24,921 nt of DNA from an uncultured Bacteroidota bacterium (GTDB lineage: Bacteria > Bacteroidota > Bacteroidia > Chitinophagales > LD1), in contig CALAYL010000068.1 of the NCBI GenBank assembly GCA_937894725.1, forward strand, positions 1-24,921, read 5' to 3'. Shown here piece after piece: positions 17,701-24,597 of this stretch. Under the pieces are notes generated by a model, which did not search any database, had not been told where the DNA came from, and saw only the letters and a program-made list of their open reading frames with translations. Every line of letters starts with the position of its first letter. The first letter of the stretch is position 1. A program made the translations under genes and the position numbers.

Positions 17701-18277
17701 CTTTTACCCGCTCTAAATCTGCATCGGTGTTTTTGAGTTTATCGAGTGTCTCTTTTTTGCGCTTTTTATACTTCGCTACACCAGCGGCTTGTTCAAAAAG
17801 TTTTCTTCGCGAATTGTCGCGGTCATTGAGTAGCTCATCGACCATGCCCAATTCAATAATAGCATAGGAATCTGCACTCACCCCTGTATCCATAAACAGG
17901 GACGTGATGTCTTTCAATCTACACGCTACATCGTTGAGACGGTATTCGCTTTCCCCGTCTCTATAGAGTTTTCGGGTGATAGTGATTGTCTTATAATCTG
18001 ATGAAACGAGATTTTTGGTATTTTCAAATGTAAGCGATACTTCTGCCAATGAGGCTGCTTTTCGATTTTTAGTACCGTTAAAAATGAGGTTATCCATTTT
18101 TTCTAGCCTGAGCTGACTAGTCTTTTGCTCTCCTAGCACCCATCGTATCGAATCCACCACATTCGATTTGCCACAACCATTTGGACCAACAATACCGGTG
18201 ATGTTATTATTGAAGTGTATAGTAGTCTTGTCAGCAAAACTTTTAAAGCCTTTTATCTCTAGTGTAGTTAGTTGCAT
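14738..18277 (-). CDS. smc: Chromosome partition protein SMC
   Basis: The product has 1179 residues, the standard SMC length. It is the ATPase of the SMC-ScpAB condensin that organises and separates chromosomes. The N-terminal head has Walker A GPNGCGKSN (31-39) and QLRLEKMDNLIFNGT. Two long coiled coils surround a hinge at about residues 505-660 (GFPESIKFLKKNQKWSQHAP onward). The C-terminal head has the signature LSGGEKTLTATALLF (from 1086), Walker B FCIFDEVDAPLDD and the D-loop/H-loop region ending IIVTHNKQTM. The hinge resembles Bacteroidota SMCs rather than the Bacillus form. scpA and scpB are not in the window. The gene is single, with its own leader, and converges with the small membrane protein gene. 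Confidence 0.96.
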   Translation of the reverse strand: MQLTTLEIKGFKSFADKTTIHFNNNITGIVGPNGCGKSNVVDSIRWVLGEQKTSQLRLEKMDNLIFNGTKNRKAASLAEVSLTFENTKNLVSSDYKTITITRKLYRDGESEYRLNDVACRLKDITSLFMDTGVSADSYAIIELGMVDELLNDRDNSRRKLFEQAAGVAKYKKRKKETLDKLKNTDADLERVKDLLFEIEGNLKTLEKQATKTQKFYELKEEYKTLSLILARFALYEYKEKYKLLEKKKQAEENQKLEIETGISTAEAALEREKLANVDKEKALAEIQKKLNALVSGVSERENERNLLNSQLKFAREKMDNAEKLLIESKDQSEKLKISLERIDIDLTTETTTLDQKKSDLSVLETALATIRAEHATIKDALSAEQKVYAEKERAIIDFEKQLAVNRSSNESLQRDLFQSEEDTTNKRNELEMLNTQVVEMHANKEKFEKQLTDLQSEELKRSEEAKTLEVEIEKLRQNLTQETRQLDAKRNEYDLTKSLVDNLEGFPESIKFLKKNQKWSQHAPLLSDIIYCAEEYRVAIENYLEPYLNYYVVQNMQEAVMAVNMLSDASMGRANFFLLDTIETRKKSNVTPPADLTAALSLVELDPIYAKLGAFLLEGVYMLDDATTSLQNLSIEANQGLVILSKSGKLIRRDFSISGGAVGLFEGKKIGRAKNLEKLKAEIEKLEKRTYQLHTKVSDSQIKLNQIKAATRAKEIEEVRQQTNQASNKLSAAQASIQSLASYLASSDQKSQFISEKLTKLRTEVEQINKSLDALRQEQMAKKESLEKTDKSFIELTNSLSESSSRFNQKNIEFHQQQNRVNALQQERSFKLSQIESLEAQYKRNTDIIEQSKKQIEESSTKLKSLESELLGGYADKENFEKEVAESEKAYYDTRTALNELDAKIREQTRTRDAAQNRLNAIQEEATELRLNLASLRERLSVEFNINVNDIINDELDTDWKREDVQSNFDKIKKRVEAYGDINPMAVEAYNEMKERYDFIIVQRKDLDDAKHSLLTTIKKIDDTARTQFTDAFSRVRESFISVFRTLFSEEDQCDLFLTNPEDPLESKIEIIAKPKGKRPTVIDQLSGGEKTLTATALLFSLYLLKPAPFCIFDEVDAPLDDTNISKFNKIIQQFSKDSQFIIVTHNKQTMASVEAIYGVTMVEQGVSRVVPVNFSSLN

Positions 18278-18341
18278 ATATAGTTAGCTTTGGTCAGTTT
18301 ATTTTTAAAGGGTAGCGAAATTAATAAAACCATCAATCGAA

Positions 18342-18349
18342 CAAAAGTA
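18342..18349 (-). promoter_or_regulatory. Possible -7 box for smc
   Basis: On the minus strand this reads TACTTTTG, identical to the gyrA -7 box and a full match to TAnnTTTG. It is about 65 bases before the smc start. No TTG lies at the normal -33 distance; that place is occupied by the TTTCCAC repeats. Confidence 0.45.
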
Positions 18350-18367
18350 ATTTGACAGCCAATCTGT

Positions 18368-18395
18368 TTTCCACATCTTTCCACCATATTTCCAC
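18368..18395 (+). repeat. Three TTTCCAC repeats at helical spacing upstream of smc
   Basis: TTTCCAC occurs at 18368-18374, 18378-18384 and 18389-18395, that is at 10 and 11 base steps, so all three face the same side of the helix. The first is in TTTTCCACA, one change from a DnaA box (TTATCCACA). They sit just upstream of the smc -7 box. An operator is a reasonable guess, but the binding protein is unknown. Confidence 0.55.
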
Positions 18396-18665
18396 AATTT
18401 CAACTAACATAAAATATTGATAATCTATATTTTGTATTTTAAGAGATACTTACAAACGCCTCTTTGTGAAAAAGGAATATGGACTAGCCTAGCTAAAAAA
18501 GATAAAAATCGCGCTATTGCTTTAGCTTGATAATCAAAAAGTTAAACTTTAGTGAGTTTGGCCAACAAAAGCGATTCTTTGTTTGTTTAATAAATAGCTT
18601 AATTCAACTGAAAAAGAGCTAATTTATCTATTAGCTTACTATATTTAACTTCTAAAAATCAAAAC

Positions 18666-20192
18666 ATGAGCATATCCAAGTTTCTCGAAAAGAAAATAAT
18701 AAAGCATCTCCCTTCCTTAGCACGTGCAGTACAACGCATCATGAGTGATAGCAAAAAGATAGACCTGATAATGAAAGAAATGCGAAATAACCCAGAAATG
18801 GTGGATTCACTTTTTCCTTATAAAGACAAATACGCAATAAACAACAAAATGCCTGATAAACCGATGCCAAGAGAAGAGGTGTTGAAACAGATAAAGGAAA
18901 TGTACACCGTGGAAAGTGAACCTTGGAAAAGTGGCAAGATATCTGGTTCTTTTTATCATGGTGATCAAGATCACTATGATTTTTTGAATGAAGCATTTTC
19001 TTATTATTCGCAGGTAAATTCTATTCAGCGCGATGTATGTCCATCTCTCACTAAATATGAAGGAGAAATCATAGCGATGACACTTGATATTTTTAATGGC
19101 GATGCAGTACATAAGCGCAACCCTGAGCAAAAGGCCTGTGGTTCATTGACTACAGGCGGTACAGATAGTATATTCCAGTCGGTATATGTGCATCGTGAGT
19201 GGGGGCTAGAAAAAAAGAAAATAAAACATCCAGAAATTGTATTGCCAGTATCTGCACATCCAGCTTTTTTTAAAGCAGCTCACTACTTAAATATGAAAGT
19301 AGTGGTATCAAAGCTAGATGCTAATCATCAAGCAGATATGCAAGATATGGATAGCAAGATCACGTCTAACACCGTGATGATAGTAGGTTCTGCAGGTAAT
19401 TATGGTCACGGCATCATCGATCCTATTGAGCAAATGTCATTTTTGGCTGTGAAGCATAAGATTGGATTGCATGTTGACGGTTGTCTAGGAGGATTCATTC
19501 TCGCATGGGCTCAGCCGCTTGGGTTGAGTTGTCCTGTATTTGATTTTAGATTGCCAGGAGTTACGGCCATATCTGCCGATACACACAAATACGGTTATTC
19601 GCTCAAAGGCACTTCTACGGTACTTTTTAGCAACGAAGAATTGAGGCGTTATCAGTATTATGGTCAATTAGATTGGCCAGGTGGGGTGTATATTTCTACA
19701 GGATTTAATGGCAGCAAGTCGGGCGGACTCTTTGCAGCTACTTGGGCTGCTATGGTAAGCTATGGAAAGGAGGGGTATATGGCTCGGGCTAAAAAGATAT
19801 TTGAGGTAAATAGTCGAATGAAAGACGTGGTGCGCAGCATTCCTGAATTGAACCTCTTTGGCGATTCGCTTTTCATTACCGCTATTGGGTCTAATGAGTT
19901 TAATATCTACCATGTAAATGATTATCTAAAAACTCAAGGCTGGAGAATGAATGGGCAGCAGCATCCCAATGGATTTCATTTCTGTATCACTGGCCCACAA
20001 ATCACTAATCCGACTATTGTAGATGACTTTGAGCGGGATCTTAAAGCTGCAGTAGAGTATGCTAAAGTACAAAAAGGTGAGCCTAAATCGGCTGCTATGT
20101 ATGGAGGTGCGGGTAAGGAAATAGACCCTTCTATGTACATGCCTATGCTTACAGCTTATACAGATGTAACACAGAGTACGTATCCTTTCTAA
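18666..20192 (+). CDS. PLP-dependent lyase, sphingosine-1-phosphate lyase-like
   Basis: The product has 508 residues, close to bacterial S1P lyases such as that of Symbiobacterium (about 507), with no transmembrane anchor. The family cleaves phosphorylated long-chain bases to phosphoethanolamine and a fatty aldehyde. Conserved features include SGSFYHG, GGTDSIFQSVY, SAHPAFFKAAHYL (His198 stacking on PLP), HVDGCLGGF (Asp271), SADTHKYGYSLKG with the Schiff-base Lys308 and a second Lys314, then QLDWPGGVY and FNGSKSGGL. The S1P lyase segment I recall as N-P-L-H is NSIQ here (118-121), so a phosphate-contacting His may be Gln. Group II decarboxylases (glutamate, tyrosine) are more distant alternatives. 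Bacteroidota often make sphingolipids, so turnover is plausible, but the substrate is inferred. The stop is four bases from the convergent NorF-like stop. Confidence 0.82.
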   Translation: MSISKFLEKKIIKHLPSLARAVQRIMSDSKKIDLIMKEMRNNPEMVDSLFPYKDKYAINNKMPDKPMPREEVLKQIKEMYTVESEPWKSGKISGSFYHGDQDHYDFLNEAFSYYSQVNSIQRDVCPSLTKYEGEIIAMTLDIFNGDAVHKRNPEQKACGSLTTGGTDSIFQSVYVHREWGLEKKKIKHPEIVLPVSAHPAFFKAAHYLNMKVVVSKLDANHQADMQDMDSKITSNTVMIVGSAGNYGHGIIDPIEQMSFLAVKHKIGLHVDGCLGGFILAWAQPLGLSCPVFDFRLPGVTAISADTHKYGYSLKGTSTVLFSNEELRRYQYYGQLDWPGGVYISTGFNGSKSGGLFAATWAAMVSYGKEGYMARAKKIFEVNSRMKDVVRSIPELNLFGDSLFITAIGSNEFNIYHVNDYLKTQGWRMNGQQHPNGFHFCITGPQITNPTIVDDFERDLKAAVEYAKVQKGEPKSAAMYGGAGKEIDPSMYMPMLTAYTDVTQSTYPF

Positions 20193-20196
20193 TATT

Positions 20197-20430
20197 TTAT
20201 GTAAGTGCAATAATAAAGCCGAACATTACTGCTCCCCAACTAATGGCTAATGACTTCCAGAAAACATGGGCTTTTCTGATGTCCATAAACATAAAAGTGA
20301 CCAGCCAAAATTTTAGTATAGCGATGATAATTATCACGCTAAACCCTGTCTTAAAAGTTGAACTTAATATGGCTGTGGTAATAGTCATTACGAGCAGCAA
20401 GAAATAGGTGATGGTCAATTTGTTTTGCAT
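20197..20430 (-). CDS. Cytochrome c oxidase subunit IV-like protein (NorF-like)
   Basis: The product has 77 residues with three hydrophobic helices. The segment ILKFWLVTFMFMDIRKAHVFWK is the characteristic core of prokaryotic cytochrome oxidase subunit IV and its NorF relatives (K-x-x-LV-x-x-x-FM-x-x). It is an inner-membrane protein thought to help assembly or stability of a haem-copper oxidase or nitric oxide reductase. It begins three bases after the subunit III-like gene, so the two are one operon. No catalytic subunit is nearby, which favours a NorF-type accessory role, though this is inference. Confidence 0.78.
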   Translation of the reverse strand: MQNKLTITYFLLLVMTITTAILSSTFKTGFSVIIIIAILKFWLVTFMFMDIRKAHVFWKSLAISWGAVMFGFIIALT

Positions 20431-20433
20431 AGT

Positions 20434-21042
20434 TTAAAACAATAGATACAATATAGGAAATAGGATGAGCCAAATCAAATCGCACAAATGCCAGAATGCC
20501 GTGCCTGCTTCAAAATCTTCTAATAATATGGATTGTTTGGCAATGGCACGTTTCATAAAGAACAATATCGTAAGACCTACCAATACATGTAGAAAATGAA
20601 ATCCCGTAAGCAACCAGTAATAGGTAAAAAACGTGTTGTATCCTAGCTCAAACCCGTGTTGCATTTTGTCGAAATACTCAAAACATTTCAAAACAAGAAA
20701 TCCACTTCCAGAGAGCATAGCAATATTGATAAACTTGATGGAGGTTTCAAATTGTTGATTTTTGAATGTATGGATACTTTTGGCTGCAAAAAAACCGCTG
20801 GTAAGTAGAAATATTGTATTTATTGTGGCAATAGCGACATTCAGATGTGCGGCACTATCTTTAAAACTGCTTAATTCACTTTGGCTACTATATACAAATG
20901 CAATTATACCTATACCGAACGTAATCAATTCGAGATAAATAATCATCCAGATTAAAATTCCGCCTGGCGGATAGAAAAGTGATTTAGCATTTTGTTCTGT
21001 TTCCATTATACCTTTAATTTCTCTTAAATCAGCTTCAATCAT
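20434..21042 (-). CDS. Haem-copper oxidase subunit III-like protein (NorE-like)
   Basis: The product has 202 residues. After a polar N-terminus of about 25 residues, five hydrophobic helices begin at PPGGILIWMIIYLELITFG. They include NTIFLLTSGFFAAKSI, the signature TGFHFLHVLVGLTILF, and the final AGTAFWHLCDLIWLILFPILYLLF. All are subunit III hallmarks, including the H-x-x-D-x-IW end. Five helices, the P-G-x-x-x-W opening and the NT-x-LLTS motif fit NorE, the subunit III homologue that accompanies nitric oxide reductase, as well as short caa3-type subunits III. Genes for subunits I and II are not in the window. Start ATG 21042 is used; Met13 (21006) is an alternative. Confidence 0.82.
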   Translation of the reverse strand: MIEADLREIKGIMETEQNAKSLFYPPGGILIWMIIYLELITFGIGIIAFVYSSQSELSSFKDSAAHLNVAIATINTIFLLTSGFFAAKSIHTFKNQQFETSIKFINIAMLSGSGFLVLKCFEYFDKMQHGFELGYNTFFTYYWLLTGFHFLHVLVGLTILFFMKRAIAKQSILLEDFEAGTAFWHLCDLIWLILFPILYLLF

Positions 21043-21067
21043 CTATTTTGCTAAAAAATGTAGAATT

Positions 21068-21075
21068 CAAAAGTA
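21068..21075 (-). promoter_or_regulatory. Possible -7 box for the NorE/NorF-like operon
   Basis: The minus strand reads TACTTTTG, the same -7 box as gyrA and smc, about 25 bases before the start. The -33 position lacks TTG and the spacer holds a run of eight T. A perfect palindrome AACAGCTGTT (21122-21131) lies about 50 bases further upstream and might bind a regulator, which would suit a conditionally expressed operon. Confidence 0.4.
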
Positions 21076-21169
21076 GAATAAAAAAAAGACTTGTTCACTT
21101 GTGATGTTTTATAATTACAACAACAGCTGTTAAAAAACACTTGCTTACCAATTGTAAATCTCCTTTTAT

Positions 21170-22141
21170 TTACTGTTTTACCTTTAGTAGAAACGCATCA
21201 AATATCTGTGAAATGTATAGATAGCCATCAAAAACTAATGCAGTGGAGGCTGCACTGATAAGTGCACCATCATCTTCAAAAAGTACTCGCTGCACGCCTG
21301 ATTTTTTATTTATCGCTACGATGAGAGTAGGAGAATGTTTTTTCTCATTTTTCATATGTTTCAAAAACTTTCCAAAATTGATGTGTCCTGCCACGATGAT
21401 CTCATCGCCAAAATCACGAATATTATCTGCCCCCGCCAACTTACAGAGCAGTTTTTGGTTTTGTAATTTCCCTTCTACAAAGTCGTACACATAAACAGCC
21501 CCAGGCATAGTAGATGCCTGATATACCTTATTCCCATCTTTCATGATGCCATTCCCAAAAGCCAGCCTCTCTCCCACTTCGCTACAATTTCCATCTTGAC
21601 AGTATGCTGTTCTACATTTTTTTTGCTTAAAAATCATTTCGCTAATCGAGCCTCTTTTATAACTATCGTTACTTACTATAAAACTACCGTCAACACTACC
21701 ACTGACAGCATTGGGTGAGGTGATGAGAGGATTTGAAGAACTACTCAGCCATTTTAGTGTATCTTTTTCTACTTTATACTTAATTATAGTTTGCAACTTT
21801 TGCGCATCACAATGATTGGCTATATAAAGTATCAGTCCTTCTGAACCATTAACTAAATCTATACCATGAGGGCGAAAACAGATTGGAGAAGGCTCTATTC
21901 TTACCAAGGTTTTCAAGGTATTTGTCAATATATCAATAGACATAATTTCATTAAATGGAGTTTCCCCTTTTCTTCTGCTAGAGCAACTCACTATCAATCT
22001 AGGCTTACCCTTTGTAGAAAATGTGTCTAGCACCATGTCTTCTGGCCCAGCTCCTATGGGTATTTTCACTACACTATTTTGCGCAAAACAAATAAATGAT
22101 GCTACACAAAAAGTCAACACTAACCGCCAACGTACATTCAT
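21170..22141 (-). CDS. Secreted paraoxonase/SMP-30-like beta-propeller protein
   Basis: The product has 323 residues. It starts with a signal peptide (MNVRWRLVLTFCVASFICFA). The rest looks like a six-bladed beta-propeller of the paraoxonase/arylesterase and SMP-30 group. The segments GPEDMVLD, FRPHGIDLV, SPNAVSGSVDGSFIVSND and FGNGIMKDGNKVYQASTMPG correspond to the blades that usually carry calcium ligands (the PHGI, SVND-like and NGI parts). Family members hydrolyse lactones or esters in a calcium-dependent way. The substrate here cannot be told, and the motif order is only approximate, so a non-enzymatic propeller is possible. Four cysteines near the middle (CRTAYCQDGNC) may form disulphides. 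It follows accD by 91 bases. Confidence 0.7.
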   Translation of the reverse strand: MNVRWRLVLTFCVASFICFAQNSVVKIPIGAGPEDMVLDTFSTKGKPRLIVSCSSRRKGETPFNEIMSIDILTNTLKTLVRIEPSPICFRPHGIDLVNGSEGLILYIANHCDAQKLQTIIKYKVEKDTLKWLSSSSNPLITSPNAVSGSVDGSFIVSNDSYKRGSISEMIFKQKKCRTAYCQDGNCSEVGERLAFGNGIMKDGNKVYQASTMPGAVYVYDFVEGKLQNQKLLCKLAGADNIRDFGDEIIVAGHINFGKFLKHMKNEKKHSPTLIVAINKKSGVQRVLFEDDGALISAASTALVFDGYLYISQIFDAFLLKVKQ

Positions 22142-22232
22142 ATTGATAATTTGAAATATTTAAAGTAGGATACTAAATGTAGCGTATTCTATTTGAAAAG
22201 AACGCATTAAAATTAATGAAAAAATAACCGTA

Positions 22233-23090
22233 TTAACGAATCATTTTCAAAAGCAAACCTACTTTTTTCTTTAACTCTTTTCGTTGTACTATAAAATCAA
22301 GAAATCCGTTTTCTAATTGAAATTCCGAAGTTTGAAAACCTGCGGGTAGTTTTTTCTTAATTGTTTCTTCAATGACTCTCGGCCCTGCAAAACCAATGAG
22401 TGCAGCAGGTTCAGCTATATTAAAATCCCCTAACATAGCAAAAGAAGCGGTAACACCACCTGTGGTAGGATGTGTCAAAAGTGAAATGTACGGTAATTTA
22501 GCTTCCGAAAGTTGATGTAATTTGGCAGATGTTTTAGCCATCTGCATTAGCGAGAAAGGAGCCTCCTGCATTCTAGCTCCACCCGATTTTGAAATAATCA
22601 TAAAACCTGACTTCGTGTCAATAGCCTGGTCTATACCTCTAGCTATTTTTTCACCCATGACAGAGCCTAATGAGCCGCCTACAAATCGAAAATCCATTGC
22701 TGCAATGACCAGTGGTTGACCGCTGGTAACGCCCTCTGCTACTCGCATAGCCTCATTTAGTCCAGTATTTTTGGTAGCTTCACTCAGTCGCTTAGGATAA
22801 GTCTTGGTATCTTCAAACTCAAGTATATCTCTAGCCAATAGGTTTGCAAACAATTCTGTATATTTTTGCTCATCAAAAAGCAAATCGAAATAGTCTTCGG
22901 CATCAATACGTTCATGATAGTTACACTCTGGACATACATGAAGATTGTCTTTTAATGCATTTACCAATAACGCTTTCTTACATCCACTGCATTTATGCCA
23001 AATACCGTCTGGAGTTTCTAACTTCTCTTCAGTTGAAGTGTCCACACCCTTGCGCAAACGTTTCCACCAAGGTACTCTAGCTTCTTGCAT
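22233..23090 (-). CDS. accD: Acetyl-CoA carboxylase carboxyltransferase subunit beta
   Basis: The product has 285 residues, the usual AccD length. With AccA it moves the carboxyl group from biotin on AccB to acetyl-CoA, giving malonyl-CoA for fatty-acid synthesis. The N-terminal zinc ribbon has four cysteines in CSGCKK and CPEC (Cys34, 37, 53, 56). The crotonase-fold core shows VAEGVTSGQPLVIAAMDFRF, GGSLGSVMGEKI, SGGARMQE and the oxyanion region HPTTGGVTASFAMLGD, followed by IGFAGPRVIEETI. It lies 35 bases after the aldolase gene on the same strand and is likely cotranscribed with it. accA is not in the window. Confidence 0.97.
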   Translation of the reverse strand: MQEARVPWWKRLRKGVDTSTEEKLETPDGIWHKCSGCKKALLVNALKDNLHVCPECNYHERIDAEDYFDLLFDEQKYTELFANLLARDILEFEDTKTYPKRLSEATKNTGLNEAMRVAEGVTSGQPLVIAAMDFRFVGGSLGSVMGEKIARGIDQAIDTKSGFMIISKSGGARMQEAPFSLMQMAKTSAKLHQLSEAKLPYISLLTHPTTGGVTASFAMLGDFNIAEPAALIGFAGPRVIEETIKKKLPAGFQTSEFQLENGFLDFIVQRKELKKKVGLLLKMIR

Positions 23091-23125
23091 TTATTTTTCT
23101 TTGAAACAAACTTAATGAAAATTCC

Positions 23126-24187
23126 TTAAGCTATCGTAATGTCATCGTTTAGATAAACGTCTTGAATAGCGTTGAGCAATGCTACACCTTCTTTCAAAGG
23201 TCGTTGAAATGCTTTTCGACCAGAAATCAATCCCATACCACCCGCACGTTTGTTGACGATAGCAGTAGCCAACGCCTCTGCCAAATCTGTATCGCCCGAT
23301 GATGCACCACCACTATTGATTAGTCCTACTCTACCCATAAAGCAGTTTGCCAATTGATAACGAGTAAGATCAATTGGATGGTCTGTTGAAAGGTCGGAAT
23401 ATACTTTCTTATGAGTTTTTCCGAAGTTTAGGGCATTGTAACCACCGTTATTTTCAGGTAACTTCTGTTTGATAATGTCAGCTTGAATTGTTACCCCAAG
23501 ATGATTAGCTTGGCCAGTAAGGTCTGCAGATACGTGGTAATCAACGCCATCTTTTTTGAAAGCAGCGTTTCGAGTATAACACCACAAAATCGTGGCCATT
23601 CCTAATTCGTGGGCATATTCAAATGCTTTAGCGACTTCTACGATTTGACGTTTTGATTCCTCAGAGCCGAAATAGATTGTCGCGCCAACGGCCACAGCTC
23701 CCATATTCCAAGCATCTTTGATAGTACCAAACATGATTTGGTCAAATGTATTTGGATAGCTCAAAAATTCATTGTGGTTTATTTTTACAATAAATGGAAT
23801 CTTATGTGCGTATTTTCGAGCTACAGCTGCCAATACACCATAAGTAGAAGCGACCCCATTGCAACCGCCTTCTATGGCAAGTTTTACGATCCCTTCTGGG
23901 TCAAAACAAATTGGATTAGGGGCAAATGATGCGCCTGCACTATGCTCAATACCTTGATCGACTGGCAATATCGACACATATCCTGTACCACCCAATCTAC
24001 CCGCGTTAGCCAAGGTTTGAAGACTTTGGAGTGTGCGTATATTGCGATTACTGTCTTTCCAATAATTATCTATAAAATTTGGATTAGGGAGATATAGAGA
24101 CTCTTTGCTGAAAGTGCCTGATTTGTGGTCTAAAAGATATTTAGCTTTTTCATCACCGATTGTTTGTACGATTTGATCTAATTTCAT
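23126..24187 (-). CDS. fbaB: Class I fructose-bisphosphate aldolase
   Basis: The product has 353 residues, matching E. coli FbaB (350) of the archaeal-type class I (DhnA) family. It cleaves fructose 1,6-bisphosphate to glyceraldehyde 3-phosphate and dihydroxyacetone phosphate through a lysine Schiff base. Visible landmarks are ILPVDQGIEHSAG, FIVKINHNEFLSYPN, the Schiff-base Lys240 in IQADIIKQKLPENNGGY, NCFMGRVGLINSGGASSG and KRAGGMGLISGRKAFQRP, and the family ending DVYLNDDITIA. No metal site of class II aldolases is present. It is probably the first gene of the transcript fbaB-accD, perhaps extending to the propeller gene. Its promoter region overlaps the rpsT terminator. Confidence 0.95.
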   Translation of the reverse strand: MKLDQIVQTIGDEKAKYLLDHKSGTFSKESLYLPNPNFIDNYWKDSNRNIRTLQSLQTLANAGRLGGTGYVSILPVDQGIEHSAGASFAPNPICFDPEGIVKLAIEGGCNGVASTYGVLAAVARKYAHKIPFIVKINHNEFLSYPNTFDQIMFGTIKDAWNMGAVAVGATIYFGSEESKRQIVEVAKAFEYAHELGMATILWCYTRNAAFKKDGVDYHVSADLTGQANHLGVTIQADIIKQKLPENNGGYNALNFGKTHKKVYSDLSTDHPIDLTRYQLANCFMGRVGLINSGGASSGDTDLAEALATAIVNKRAGGMGLISGRKAFQRPLKEGVALLNAIQDVYLNDDITIA

Positions 24188-24215
24188 TTGCTTTTAATAA
24201 AGATTTAAAGAGTGT

Positions 24216-24223
24216 CAAAAATA
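24216..24223 (-). promoter_or_regulatory. Possible -7 box for fbaB
   Basis: The minus strand reads TATTTTTG, a full match to TAnnTTTG, about 29 bases before the start. The -33 position would fall in the T tract and stem of the rpsT terminator and lacks TTG. Confidence 0.4.
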
Positions 24224-24233
24224 CACTTTAGAT

Positions 24234-24266
24234 TAAAAAAGTAAAGCCTCCAGTGTAGGAGGCTTT
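24234..24266 (-). terminator. Rho-independent terminator of rpsT
   Basis: A perfect 9-bp stem (AAAGCCTCC 24243-24251 / GGAGGCTTT 24258-24266, loop of six) is followed on the minus strand by AC and six T. It begins about 20 bases after the rpsT stop codon. Confidence 0.9.
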
Positions 24267-24287
24267 AAAATATAGATAATTTAAAGA

Positions 24288-24548
24288 TTACTTCGCCTTT
24301 AGAGACGCTACTTTAGCTGCCAACCTAGATTTTAAGTTTGCCGCCTTGTTAGCGTGAATATATCCTCTCTTAGCTAGTCTGTCTAATAAAGAATATGCTT
24401 TAGGAAGCGCTGTTTTCGCTTCGTCTTCTGACTTAGATGCTCTTAATCCTCGTATAAAGTTACGAGTCGTTTTAGCATAATATCTGTTTTGCAATCGTCT
24501 TTTAGCCGATTGTCTTATTCTTTTCTTTGCTGATTTGTGATGAGCCAT
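24288..24548 (-). CDS. rpsT: 30S ribosomal protein S20
   Basis: The product has 86 residues and is very basic. It begins MAHHKSAKKRIRQSAKRRLQ, the typical S20 start, continues with RNFIRGLRASKSEDEAKTAL, and contains the C-terminal KRGYIHANKAANLKSRLA motif. S20 binds 16S rRNA early in assembly of the small subunit. It is a single-gene transcript with its own promoter and terminator. Confidence 0.97.
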   Translation of the reverse strand: MAHHKSAKKRIRQSAKRRLQNRYYAKTTRNFIRGLRASKSEDEAKTALPKAYSLLDRLAKRGYIHANKAANLKSRLAAKVASLKAK

Positions 24549-24567
24549 TATTTTTATTTTGGGATTG

Positions 24568-24597
24568 CAAATATACTATTTTGCTTAAATAAAGCAA
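24568..24597 (-). promoter_or_regulatory. Bacteroidota-type promoter for rpsT
   Basis: On the minus strand TTG (24597-24595), a 19-base spacer and TATATTTG (24575-24568) match the full consensus. The -7 box lies 20 bases before the start codon, giving a very short leader. Confidence 0.72.

Larger units (their letters stand above)
18278..18665. other. 388-base AT-rich intergenic region between smc and the S1P-lyase-like gene
   Basis: This is a divergent control region with no open frame of note. It holds the smc -7 box and the TTTCCAC repeats on the smc side. On the other side is an inverted repeat AGCTAAT (18617-18623) / ATTAGCT (18630-18636) with a six-base loop, located in the leader of the downstream gene. 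A weaker pair, AGCTAAA 18491-18497 and TTTAGCT 18521-18527, has a 23-base loop. No clear promoter was found for the rightward gene. Confidence 0.6.

Noticed and set aside
18278..18665. Replication origin because of the DnaA-box-like repeats
   Set aside because: There is no exact TTATCCACA cluster, and dnaA, dnaN and other origin neighbours are absent; three similar heptamers alone are too little.
18807..19130. 107-residue minus-strand frame inside the S1P-lyase-like gene
   Set aside because: It is a shadow frame opposite a conserved enzyme core.
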